Notes under the pieces: generated by a model
Told to the model about the DNA's origin: nothing
Seen by the model: only the letters and a program-made list of their open reading frames with translations
Database searches by the model: none
Program-made: the position numbers and the translations under genes
NCBI GenBank assembly: GCA_029263035.1
Contig: JAJCYF010000235.1
Span: 1 to 7,036 of the forward strand
DNA from: Actinomycetes bacterium
Lineage (GTDB): Bacteria > Actinomycetota > CADDZG01 > JAHWKV01
DNA length: 7,036 nt
Direction: 5' to 3'
Part shown: positions 1 through 6,393 of the stretch, piece by piece
How the letters are laid out: every line of letters begins with the position of its first letter
Numbering within the stretch: the stretch's first letter is position 1

Positions 1-1
1 G

Positions 2-595
2 GTCTTCTGCAGCGGCGAATGGATCGGCGGCCACCCTCTGACCGACCGGCTGGACCTGCTGGGCCGCAGCGTCGAGTTCGGCGATCGTGTGTTGAGGTCG
101 GAGCCGATCCCCCTGCACGGCTGCGCCCTGTTCGAGGCGGCCAGGGCCAGGGGGTTGGAGGGAATTGTGGCCAAGGTGGCGAACAGCCACTACATCCCCG
201 GCCGGCGCACCCGGGACTGGCTGAAGATCAAGACGGTCTACGACATCGATGTCGTGGTGGGCGGCTACAGCGCCGGGATCAACGCCCGGTCGAGCAGCCT
301 GGGGGCGCTGCAGGTGGGTGCCTACGACGCCGAGGGGAGGCTGCGCTACCTGGGGGCGGTGGGGACCGGGTTCAAGGACCGGGACCTGGTATCGATCAAA
401 GCCAGGCTGACGGAGCTGCAGACGCCGGTCAGCCCCTTCGACGACAAGCTGCCGAAGGGGGTCACGTTCGTCCGCCCCGAGCTGGTGGCCAAGGTCGAGT
501 ACCGGGAGCTGACCAGCGGGATGCGCCTCAGGGCCCCGTCGTTCAAGGGGCTGCGGGACGACAAGTCTCCGGAGGAGTGCCTGATCCCGGAATAG
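2..595 (+). CDS. ligD: ATP-dependent DNA ligase, LigD-type ligase domain, C-terminal part (5' end outside window)
   Basis: This is the 3' part of an ATP-dependent DNA ligase; 197 residues are visible in an open frame running in from the left edge. The enzyme seals nicks and double-strand breaks, in bacterial NHEJ together with Ku. Visible residues 53-58 (EGIVAK) are nucleotidyltransferase motif IV and 72-77 (DWLKIK) are motif V with its two lysines. PGRR between them is typical of LigD ligase domains. The rest is the OB-fold: a VGGYS strand near 90, a GTGF segment, and a FKGLRDDKSPEE-like end that matches LigD proteins. The adenylated-lysine motif I lies outside the window, so a polymerase or nuclease fusion cannot be judged; a stand-alone LigC-like ligase is the alternative. 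The segment around VFCSGEW (residues 1-7) aligns where Phe-Asp is usual, but here reads Phe-Cys. The gene is convergent with the neighbouring lipoprotein gene, and ku lies 1.3 kb away on the other strand. Confidence 0.9.
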   Translation, partial: VFCSGEWIGGHPLTDRLDLLGRSVEFGDRVLRSEPIPLHGCALFEAARARGLEGIVAKVANSHYIPGRRTRDWLKIKTVYDIDVVVGGYSAGINARSSSLGALQVGAYDAEGRLRYLGAVGTGFKDRDLVSIKARLTELQTPVSPFDDKLPKGVTFVRPELVAKVEYRELTSGMRLRAPSFKGLRDDKSPEECLIPE

Positions 596-596
596 G

Positions 597-1856
597 TCAG
601 CTAGCTCGATACCTGATGTCGGCCTTCAGAGTTCTGACCTCGTCCTCCACCCGGCAGGTCGCAGTCAGTGAGGCGGAGAACCGAAGAAGCTCCTCTCCGT
701 CCAGTACCAGCTCTCGCAGCTTCATCGAACCGCTCTCTTCTCCGTCACACCGCTCTGTCGACATCCTCCAAGCCTCCGGTCGGCGTTCCTCGTCTTGAGC
801 TTTGAACCAGAAGCCCGCCGAGTTTTCGGGCCGACCCACCCAGCTCAACTCGGTCGGGGCGCTCAGGTTGGCGGTGTCCATGACGTGAAGGAGCCAGGAC
901 TGGTCGACGACTTCCATCTTCGGTTTCCGGAAGGTGATCACCACTCGTGAGTCCACCACCCGGCCGTTCATAAAGACGGTTGGGGCATTGTCGACCAGTA
1001 CCTCCTCGGCGGCGGGTTGGGAGCCTGTCTTGGTCTGGCTGACCAGATCGAACCGGCTTGTACCGTTGGAGCCGGCGACTATCCCGTCGGGGACGTCAAT
1101 CGGGGGAGCGGCATCGAAGTCCCACCACTCAACCTCCAGGCCTCGAGCTTTGCCGTCCTCCGAGGGGCCAATCTTGCGAAGGCGGTGGTCCCCGTCCACC
1201 CAAACGTAAAGATCCACCGTGTCCTGATACTCCGCCATGGAGCGGACATAGCCGTCCAACCGGTCCGGCAGCTGGCTCAGTGCCCGGTCCCAGTCGACGC
1301 GGACCCGGTACAGGCGGGTTTCTGACCCGTGGAGTTCCGCCACGCCCTTGGGTTCAACTCTGGTTACAGCTGCCGCAATAACTCTGCTGTGAACCTGTGG
1401 ATCCATGGTTGAGGCTGCCTGAAAGCCATCTACGCGCTGTTGGATCAGGGGCCGGTTGGGAATCGGAAACTGGCTGGACTGATAGGCCATTGTCCTGCGT
1501 TCCCAGCCGGGCACCTCGCTCGTTTTGCGATACAGGTACTTGTCGTTGGCGAAGAACTCCACATGCTTGGAGCCTTCGAGCTCTTTCTCATCGTATTCAC
1601 CCGACCAAAGTCCCCGTTTGAAATCTGCAACCCCCTCTACCGTTCGGTAGGTGTAAATCTCCTCGGTCAGGGTGCGCAACGAGAGCCTGGAGCTGAATCG
1701 GGCCGTCCCGGCGATCACCTCCGGCGGGTATGCGAGCGCCCGTACCACCGCTTCTTTGGCTTCGGCAGTTCCGGTTCCGGGGGCCCCCTTGGCACAGGAG
1801 GTGAGCATCAATCCCAGGAGGACGGCGCCTATTGACCTAAGAAATCGGGCTTTCAC
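597..1856 (-). CDS. Putative secreted lipoprotein of unknown function
   Basis: I do not recognise this 419-residue protein as a named family. It has a clear lipoprotein signal peptide: basic start (KAR, R7), hydrophobic stretch 9-18 and lipobox L18-T19-S20-C21, so it should be anchored to the outer face of the membrane by Cys21. Residues about 45-270 are rich in alternating hydrophobic strands and aromatics, loosely like the LolA/LppX-type lipid-binding folds seen in actinobacterial lipoproteins; this is only a resemblance. A linker near 270-290 leads to a second part, about 290-419. The only cysteines besides C21 are C370 and C401 in that second part, which could form a disulfide outside the cell. 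The start is GTG with only a weak upstream ribosome site; it is chosen because it gives a complete signal peptide. The GC content is lower than in the neighbours (about 52-62% in lines I counted, against 63-78% in hemL), which suggests transfer or a lineage-specific gene. It lies 57 bases after ku, and its stop is one base from the ligase stop. Confidence 0.8.
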   Translation of the reverse strand: MKARFLRSIGAVLLGLMLTSCAKGAPGTGTAEAKEAVVRALAYPPEVIAGTARFSSRLSLRTLTEEIYTYRTVEGVADFKRGLWSGEYDEKELEGSKHVEFFANDKYLYRKTSEVPGWERRTMAYQSSQFPIPNRPLIQQRVDGFQAASTMDPQVHSRVIAAAVTRVEPKGVAELHGSETRLYRVRVDWDRALSQLPDRLDGYVRSMAEYQDTVDLYVWVDGDHRLRKIGPSEDGKARGLEVEWWDFDAAPPIDVPDGIVAGSNGTSRFDLVSQTKTGSQPAAEEVLVDNAPTVFMNGRVVDSRVVITFRKPKMEVVDQSWLLHVMDTANLSAPTELSWVGRPENSAGFWFKAQDEERRPEAWRMSTERCDGEESGSMKLRELVLDGEELLRFSASLTATCRVEDEVRTLKADIRYRAS

Positions 1857-1881
1857 CCCGGGTCTATCGGTAGGAAAGTGG

Positions 1882-1911
1882 AAAAAACTAAGGGAAAGTA
1901 ATCCCGGCCCT
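1882..1911 (-). terminator. Weak candidate terminator after ku
   Basis: In the 57-base gap after ku, the minus strand can form a short stem (GGGA/TCCC, 1892-1905, or alternatively AGGG/CCCT using 1908-1911 and 1891-1894). Four bases later comes a run of six T (1882-1887). The stem is only four pairs, so this would be a weak intrinsic terminator or a chance A/T-rich tract. Confidence 0.25.
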
Positions 1912-1913
1912 GG

Positions 1914-2747
1914 CTATGCCGACTTCTTCGCCTTGACCTTTTCCTTCTTGTCGTCCTTTTCGGCTGCCTTGGTCTTGGCCTTGGTGGCCTCCACGCTGGC
2001 CTTCAGGGCTTCCATCAGGTCCAGGATCTGCGTGGGCTCCTTGGTGGCTTCCACCGCAACCTCCTGGCCCTCGATCTTGGCCTGCACCGCGGCCTCCAGG
2101 CGCTCCCGATAGGTGTCGTGGAACTCGTCCGGCTGGAAGGTGTCCGACAGGTTCTCGATGAGGCTTTTGGCCATCGACAGCTCCTGGGGGCGGATCTCCA
2201 CGTCCTTCTGCAGGTCGGCGAAGTCCGGCTCGCGGATCTCATCCGGCCAGTTCATGGTCTCCAGGATGAATATGCCGTCCTTCACCCGCAGGGTGGCCAG
2301 GCGTTCCTTCTCCCGCAGCGTGATCTTGGCGATGCCGATGCGGCCCGACTCGTTCATCGCCTTCTCCAGCAGCTTGTAGGCCTTCACGCCGGAGGGCTCG
2401 GGGGCGACGTAGTAGGGCTTTTGGAAGTAGACCGGGTCGATCTCCTCCAGGGGGACGAACGACACGACATCGATGGCCTTGATGCTGTCCGCCGGGATGG
2501 AATCCATCTCCTCCTCGGTGAAAACGACGTAGTTGCCCTTCTCGAACTCGTAGCCCTTCACGATCTCGTCGTAGGAAACCTCTTCGCCGCATACCGAGCA
2601 GACGCGCTTGTACTTGATGCGGCCGTTGTCCTTGCCGTGGAGCTGGTTGAAGCGGAAGTCCTTCTCCTCGATGGCGGTGTAAAGGCCCACCGGAATGGTG
2701 ATGAGGCCGAAGGTGATTGCGCCCTTCCAAATTGATCTTGATGGCAT
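1914..2747 (-). CDS. ku: Non-homologous end-joining protein Ku
   Basis: This is bacterial Ku, 277 residues. It forms a homodimeric ring that threads onto DNA double-strand ends and recruits the NHEJ ligase. The start MPSRSIWKGAITFGLITIPVG is the family's typical N-terminus and covers the first strand of the Ku core beta-barrel. The core (about 8-190) holds other family hallmarks: EIVKGYE around 61-67, the EID..YF.KPYY stretch near 100-115, and the LP-like ME..NWPDEIR segment near 165-175. C50 and C53 form a CxxC, the remnant of a zinc knuckle found in some bacterial Ku proteins. The conserved C-terminal region (about 195-240) carries the ligase-recruiting part of the family. It ends in a lysine-rich tail, with 10 Lys in residues 253-277, like the DNA-binding extensions known in actinobacterial Ku. 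The ATG has GAAGGGG six bases upstream. The gap of 100 bases to the permease gene suggests it has its own promoter. Confidence 0.97.
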   Translation of the reverse strand: MPSRSIWKGAITFGLITIPVGLYTAIEEKDFRFNQLHGKDNGRIKYKRVCSVCGEEVSYDEIVKGYEFEKGNYVVFTEEEMDSIPADSIKAIDVVSFVPLEEIDPVYFQKPYYVAPEPSGVKAYKLLEKAMNESGRIGIAKITLREKERLATLRVKDGIFILETMNWPDEIREPDFADLQKDVEIRPQELSMAKSLIENLSDTFQPDEFHDTYRERLEAAVQAKIEGQEVAVEATKEPTQILDLMEALKASVEATKAKTKAAEKDDKKEKVKAKKSA

Positions 2748-2753
2748 TTTGTG

Positions 2754-2760
2754 CCCCTTC
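2754..2760 (-). promoter_or_regulatory. Ribosome binding site of ku
   Basis: The minus strand reads GAAGGGG six bases before the ATG at 2747. It is a fair Shine-Dalgarno match and supports the chosen Ku start. Confidence 0.6.
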
Positions 2761-2792
2761 GCTTTTCCCGACCTAAAGCTTACCCCTCAGGG

Positions 2793-2813
2793 CAGGCACC
2801 AATCCGGTTCCTG
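2793..2813 (-). terminator. Imperfect hairpin between permease gene and ku, candidate terminator
   Basis: On the minus strand CAGGAACC, loop GGATT, GGTGCCTG forms an eight-position stem with one mismatch, 35-55 bases after the permease stop. No T-run follows; instead comes a small CCC-TGA-GGG repeat. It could end the heme-ABC transcript as a U-less terminator or be an operator ahead of ku. The rest of the 100-base gap (2748-2847) shows no convincing promoter to the eye. Confidence 0.35.
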
Positions 2814-2847
2814 TTGGTTATCGAGAGGAGGGACCGAATTGAAAGTT

Positions 2848-3660
2848 CTAAAGCTCCTTGCGCCGGACCACCACGAAGGTCAGGCCGATCATCACCGCAA
2901 GGTAGGCAGCCGCCCAGGCGATCCGGGCCCCCGAGCTTTCGATCAGAAGCATGCTGCTCGTTCCCGCCAGGTTCCCTCCCTGCTGCATCTGCTCGAGCGC
3001 CAGCGGCGAGATCAGGCGTTTGGGGGTCAGGTACCACAGGGTGGTGATGATCGCCCCACCCACACCGCCTACCCGGCCCGTGGTGACGAACAGGTAGAGA
3101 GTGGAGACGGCGTTGGATGCGGTGTAGATGAAAAACGCCACGAAGGCTGCCAGCACCGGGTTGTTGATCAGCGCCGACATAAGGGTGGTGATGGCCACCA
3201 GCAGGATCAGGTTGAATGCCTGGGTCCCCCAGTGGCCCCACAGCTCCAGGCCGAGGTCCCGGTCTTCGATCAGGTTCACTCCCTGCAGCAGGGCGGCCAG
3301 CAGGAAGCAGAGCCCCACTACCAGAGCCATGCTCGCCATCAGCCGGCCGAGGGCGTACTGCCAGCGGGCGACCGGGCGGGACAGGATCAACATCGCCTCC
3401 CCGTCGGAGAACGGCCGGCCGATGTTGTTCATCGACACGGCAACCGCGGCCAGCGTGGCCATCCCCTGCAGCAGGGTGACCGACAGGACGGTGGCCAGCC
3501 CGACGGCGGCCCCCACCAGGGTTGCGGTCAGGTCCTCGTTGAGCGAGACGTAGATCAGGCCGATTCCGGCCAGCAGCGCGATCCCTCCGAAGAACAGCAC
3601 CAGCTTGCGGCGGATGTGCTCGGTGACGGCGGAGCGGGCTATCGTGAGGACGGCGTTCAT
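2848..3660 (-). CDS. ABC-2 type transporter permease (NosY-like)
   Basis: This is an integral membrane subunit of an ABC-2 family exporter, 270 residues. Hydrophobic segments lie at about 20-38, 47-76 (long enough to be two helices or a kinked one), 104-128, 148-165, 168-193 and 247-265, which fits the usual six-helix plan. The N-terminal amphipathic stretch (ARSAVTEHIRRK) and the cytoplasmic motif LILSRPVARWQY (91-102) are typical of the NosY-like permeases, where the SRPV loop contacts the ATPase. It should pair with the ATPase encoded just upstream, whose stop codon overlaps this ATG (ATGA, 3657-3660), so translation is probably coupled. No periplasmic binding protein or extra domain is present. 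The exported substrate is unknown. The position after hemB-hemL-hemQ makes a porphyrin, heme or membrane-stress role thinkable but unproven. Confidence 0.9.
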   Translation of the reverse strand: MNAVLTIARSAVTEHIRRKLVLFFGGIALLAGIGLIYVSLNEDLTATLVGAAVGLATVLSVTLLQGMATLAAVAVSMNNIGRPFSDGEAMLILSRPVARWQYALGRLMASMALVVGLCFLLAALLQGVNLIEDRDLGLELWGHWGTQAFNLILLVAITTLMSALINNPVLAAFVAFFIYTASNAVSTLYLFVTTGRVGGVGGAIITTLWYLTPKRLISPLALEQMQQGGNLAGTSSMLLIESSGARIAWAAAYLAVMIGLTFVVVRRKEL

Positions 3661-4379
3661 GATCCGGCCTTCTCGATCAGGTCGACGAACACGCTCTCCA
3701 GGTCACGGCCCTCGGGCACCAGCTCGTCCATGGGGCCCTGGGCTACCATCTTGCCCTTGTGGACGATGGCGGCGTGGTCACAGAGGCGCTCGACCTCGCT
3801 CAGAAGGTGGGAGTTGAGAATTACTGTGGCGCCCCGCTCCTTGAGGCCGGCGATCTGATTTCGCACGTCTCTGCGTCCGATGGGGTCCAGGTCGGCGGTC
3901 GGCTCGTCGAGCAGGATCAGCCGGGGGTCGCCCATCAGCGCCTGCGCCATCGCCAGCCGGCGGACCATGCCCTTGGAGTACGCCTTGACCCGCTTGGGAG
4001 CGTCGTCCAGGTCGGCGGCGATCAGCCGCTCGTCGATCATCGGATCCAGCTCCTTTGCCGGTACGCCGATCAGCCGCCCGTGCATTTTCAGCACCTCGCG
4101 CCCGGAGAGGAAATCGGGGAACCGGGGGGTCTCGGGCACAAAGCCCACCCCCCGGCGAGCACCCGGGGAGCTGACGTTCTCGCCGAACATCTTGATCGAG
4201 CCGGAGTCCGGCTGCAGAAGCGCCAGCAGGCACTTCACAAAGGTGGTCTTGCCGGCGCCGTTCGGTCCGAGAAGGGCAAAAACCTCTCCCTCGCCGACGG
4301 TCAGGTCGATGCCGTTCAACCCCCGCTGGGAGCGGGCGTAGTGCTTTACGAGGTGTTCTACCTCAACGGCTGCGGTCAA
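3657..4379 (-). CDS. ABC transporter ATP-binding protein (ABC-2 exporter type)
   Basis: This is the nucleotide-binding subunit, 240 residues, that powers the permease encoded next. Walker A is GPNGAGKTT (38-46, Lys44). The Q-loop position reads VPETP with Glu83 instead of Gln, a variant common in this subfamily. The signature is YSKGM (134-138) rather than LSGGQ, also usual for ABC-2 exporters. Walker B is LILLDEP (154-160, Glu159), the D-loop is around ADLDP (162-166) and the H-loop is His191. The start is TTG. No ATG or GTG occurs between it and the in-frame stop at 4431-4433, and the next Met is residue 64, beyond Walker A, so TTG is the only sensible choice. Only a weak AGG lies six bases upstream, at the hemQ stop. 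The hemQ stop is seven bases away, which points to coupled translation with the heme genes. It is NosF/YtrB-like, and the substrate cannot be assigned. Confidence 0.93.
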   Translation of the reverse strand: MTAAVEVEHLVKHYARSQRGLNGIDLTVGEGEVFALLGPNGAGKTTFVKCLLALLQPDSGSIKMFGENVSSPGARRGVGFVPETPRFPDFLSGREVLKMHGRLIGVPAKELDPMIDERLIAADLDDAPKRVKAYSKGMVRRLAMAQALMGDPRLILLDEPTADLDPIGRRDVRNQIAGLKERGATVILNSHLLSEVERLCDHAAIVHKGKMVAQGPMDELVPEGRDLESVFVDLIEKAGS

Positions 4380-4386
4380 CGGGTAC

Positions 4387-5076
4387 CTAGGCGCCGTCGA
4401 GCTGGTTGAGGATCTGGTCCAGCGGCATCTTCACGCAGGTGAAGATCGGGACATCCCGGGCGGTGTAGGCGGATGACTCGGAGCCCCGAAGCTCCTCCAC
4501 CAGGTCCAGGAACTCGCCCAGCGACTCACCCTCGAACGCGACCACGAACTCCTGGTCGTCCAGGCCGAACGAATATCCGGTGTGGATGGCAACGTTGGGG
4601 TAGCGGTGGCCGATCTTGAAGTGCTCGCCCATGATCTTGCGGCGCTCCTCGAAGGGGAGCTTGTACCAGGGGCGCTTTTTGTCGAGGGGGTAGACGAACA
4701 GGTAGCTGGACCCGTTGGGGCCGGCCGGCATGTTGAACTCCTGGCCCTCGTGCTTGTGCCCCTTGAGGTAGGCGGACTTGCGGGTCATGCACAGGTAGGA
4801 GTAGCTGGGGGTCAGCGCCCGGCCGAGGGCGGTGCCGTTCAGCGATGCCTGGAACGCCTGGATGCCCTCAGGGCTGTCGCCGATCTGCCAGAACAGCAGG
4901 TCGCTGTCGGCCCGAAGGCCCACGGTCGAGTAGGGGTGGACGTCGATGGGGGCGGCGGCCACGGCTTCGGCGAACTCCTTTTTGTGTATGGCCCGCTCCT
5001 CATCCGGCAGCCGCCGCCATGCGGGGTCCACCTTGTAGAGGGAGTAGCGCATCACTCTTCTGCCGTCAGTCTCCAT
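4387..5076 (-). CDS. hemQ: Coproheme decarboxylase HemQ (ChdC), chlorite dismutase family
   Basis: HemQ converts coproheme III to heme b by peroxide-dependent oxidative decarboxylation of two propionates, the last step of the coproporphyrin-dependent pathway. The protein is 229 residues, slightly short of the 240-250 of Firmicute forms. Y129 in VYPLDKKR matches the catalytic tyrosine. H152 in MGEHF matches the proximal heme histidine, and the 23-residue spacing is the same as in the actinobacterial enzyme of Corynebacterium diphtheriae. Other family marks are WYKLPFEERR (137-146), SFGLDD (169-174), FVVAFE (177-182) and LR..E.S.YT (196-205). True chlorite dismutase is unlikely in this context, next to hemL and hemB. 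The distal residue is not clear: H107, H109 and H165 are nearby candidates. The ATG directly abuts the hemL TAA, with AAAGGA eight bases upstream; Met9 is a possible alternative start. Confidence 0.95.
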   Translation of the reverse strand: METDGRRVMRYSLYKVDPAWRRLPDEERAIHKKEFAEAVAAAPIDVHPYSTVGLRADSDLLFWQIGDSPEGIQAFQASLNGTALGRALTPSYSYLCMTRKSAYLKGHKHEGQEFNMPAGPNGSSYLFVYPLDKKRPWYKLPFEERRKIMGEHFKIGHRYPNVAIHTGYSFGLDDQEFVVAFEGESLGEFLDLVEELRGSESSAYTARDVPIFTCVKMPLDQILNQLDGA

Positions 5077-6393
5077 TTATCCGATCCTTTCCAGCGCCCG
5101 ACCGGCCGCCGCAACTACGTCGTCAACATGCTGTGCGCTGTGGGCCGCGCTCAGAAATACCGCCTCGAACTGAGAAGGCGGCCAGTACACGCCTTCGTTA
5201 AGCATCGCATGGAAGAAGCGGCCGAACCTCTGGGTGTCCGACTCCTTCGCCTCCTGAAGGTTGCCCACCGGGCCGTCTTTGAAGAACAGCGTGAACATCG
5301 AGCCGATTCGCTGGAAGGTCAGAGGGATGCCCGCCCGTTTGCCCCGCTCCTGCAGCCCCTCGACCAGGTGGCCGGTCAGCCGGTCCAGGTGGGCATACAG
5401 GCCGGCCGGGTCGTCCGCTCCTCCGGGAGCCGAAGCGAACCGCTGGATGCCCCGGATGGTGCCGATCCCGGCGGCCACGCTCATGGGGTTCCCGGCAAGG
5501 GTGCCCGCCTGGTAGACCGGGCCCGAGGGGGCGATCTGCGACATCAGGTCCTTACGCCCGCCGTAGGCGCCGATCGGCAGGCCGCCGCCGATGACCTTGC
5601 CGAGGATCGTGAGATCCGGGTCGATATCGAACATGCCCTGGGCACCCGAATAGCCGACCCGAAAGCCCGTTACCACCTCGTCGAAGATCAGCAGGGCGCC
5701 GTTCTGCTCGGTGATCGTCCGCAGCTCCTCCAGAAACCCCGATGCAGGGGGGACCACGCCCATGTTGGCGGCGACGGGTTCGACGATCACCGCAGCGATC
5801 TTGTCCCCCTCGGCGGCGAAAGCCTCCTTCACCCCGTCGATTGAGTTGTAGGGAACCACGATGGTGTCGCCCGAGGTGCCCTTGGTGACGCCGGGGGAGT
5901 CGGGCAGGCCGAGCGTCGCGACCCCGGAGCCCGCCTGCACCAGCAGGGCATCGACGTGGCCGTGGTAGCAGCCGGCGAACTTGACGATCTTGTCCCGCCC
6001 GGTCGCGGCCCGGGCCAGGCGGAGGGCGCTCATGGTGGCCTCGGTGCCGGAGGAGACGAACCGGACCATCTCGACCGAGGGCAGGGCCTCCACCAGCATC
6101 TTGGCCAGCCGGGTCTCGTTCGGGGTGGGGGCCCCGAAGGAGGTGCCGCCGAACCCGGCGTACATCGCCCGCATGACCTTTGGCTCGGCGTGGCCGAGGA
6201 TCAGGGGTCCCCAGGAGCTGAGCATGTCGATGTAGCGGTTGCCGTCGACGTCGGTTACCTCGGCTCCGTAGCCGGCCTTCATGAAGACCGGGGTACCGCC
6301 GACCGATCCGAACGCCCGGACCGGGGAGGAGACGCCTCCCGGCATGACCTTCTGGGCGGCCCGGAAGGCCTGCTCCGACCTGCGGTGCTCCAT
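5077..6393 (-). CDS. hemL: Glutamate-1-semialdehyde 2,1-aminomutase
   Basis: HemL is a cytosolic PLP enzyme that moves the amino group of glutamate-1-semialdehyde to give 5-aminolevulinate, the first committed precursor of heme. The 438-residue protein is complete. The N-terminus has the family's MPGGVSSPVRAF (17-28). Cofactor contacts are visible at SSGTEA (114-119), YHGH (143-146) and FDEV (237-240, Asp238). The Schiff-base lysine is K266 in LGKVIGGGLPIGAYGG. GPVYQAGTLAGNP near 295-305 and the C-terminal GVYWPPSQFE complete the pattern. The segment ASAPGGADDPAG near 325-335 looks like a small surface insertion and accounts for the slightly greater length. The ATG overlaps the hemB stop by one base (TGATG), and a strong AGGAG site lies five bases upstream. 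With hemB in the same operon it feeds its product straight into the next enzyme. Use of this enzyme implies the tRNA-Glu (C5) route rather than ALA synthase. Confidence 0.98.
   Translation of the reverse strand: MEHRRSEQAFRAAQKVMPGGVSSPVRAFGSVGGTPVFMKAGYGAEVTDVDGNRYIDMLSSWGPLILGHAEPKVMRAMYAGFGGTSFGAPTPNETRLAKMLVEALPSVEMVRFVSSGTEATMSALRLARAATGRDKIVKFAGCYHGHVDALLVQAGSGVATLGLPDSPGVTKGTSGDTIVVPYNSIDGVKEAFAAEGDKIAAVIVEPVAANMGVVPPASGFLEELRTITEQNGALLIFDEVVTGFRVGYSGAQGMFDIDPDLTILGKVIGGGLPIGAYGGRKDLMSQIAPSGPVYQAGTLAGNPMSVAAGIGTIRGIQRFASAPGGADDPAGLYAHLDRLTGHLVEGLQERGKRAGIPLTFQRIGSMFTLFFKDGPVGNLQEAKESDTQRFGRFFHAMLNEGVYWPPSQFEAVFLSAAHSAQHVDDVVAAAGRALERIG
5085..5090 (-). promoter_or_regulatory. Ribosome binding site of hemQ
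   Basis: AAAGGA on the minus strand lies inside the end of hemL, eight bases before the hemQ ATG. It favours the first ATG (5076) over the internal Met9 codon at 5050-5052. Confidence 0.55.

Noticed and set aside
19..798. 259-residue open frame overlapping the ligase on the same strand
   Set aside because: It is a Gly/Arg/Pro-rich shifted frame of the ligase gene; the ligase frame carries motifs IV and V and ends in a normal family C-terminus.
2767..2803. Possible sigma-70 type promoter for ku (TTGGTG and TAAGCT on the minus strand)
   Set aside because: The spacing between the two boxes is only 14 bases and both matches are weak, so it does not pass as a promoter by eye.
2695..3858. 387-residue open frame on the plus strand opposite the permease gene
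   Set aside because: Gln/His/Gly/Asp-rich composition typical of the complement of a hydrophobic membrane protein gene; no domain and no ribosome site seen.
2848..4379. CcmAB cytochrome c maturation exporter as identity of the ABC pair
   Set aside because: The permease is longer than CcmB and its SRPV loop and N-terminus look NosY-like; no ccm or resB/resC genes are in view.
3759..4409. 216-residue open frame opposite the ABC ATPase
   Set aside because: Antisense shadow of a gene with intact Walker A, signature and Walker B motifs.
4387..5076. Chlorite dismutase as the function of the hemQ gene
   Set aside because: Same protein family, but the YP.DKKR tyrosine motif and the heme biosynthesis neighbours fit coproheme decarboxylase.
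4582..5844. 420-residue open frame on the plus strand opposite hemQ and hemL
   Set aside because: It lies antisense to two confidently identified genes, shows low-complexity Gly/Val/Ala/Arg composition and no family motif; stop-free antisense frames are expected at this GC.
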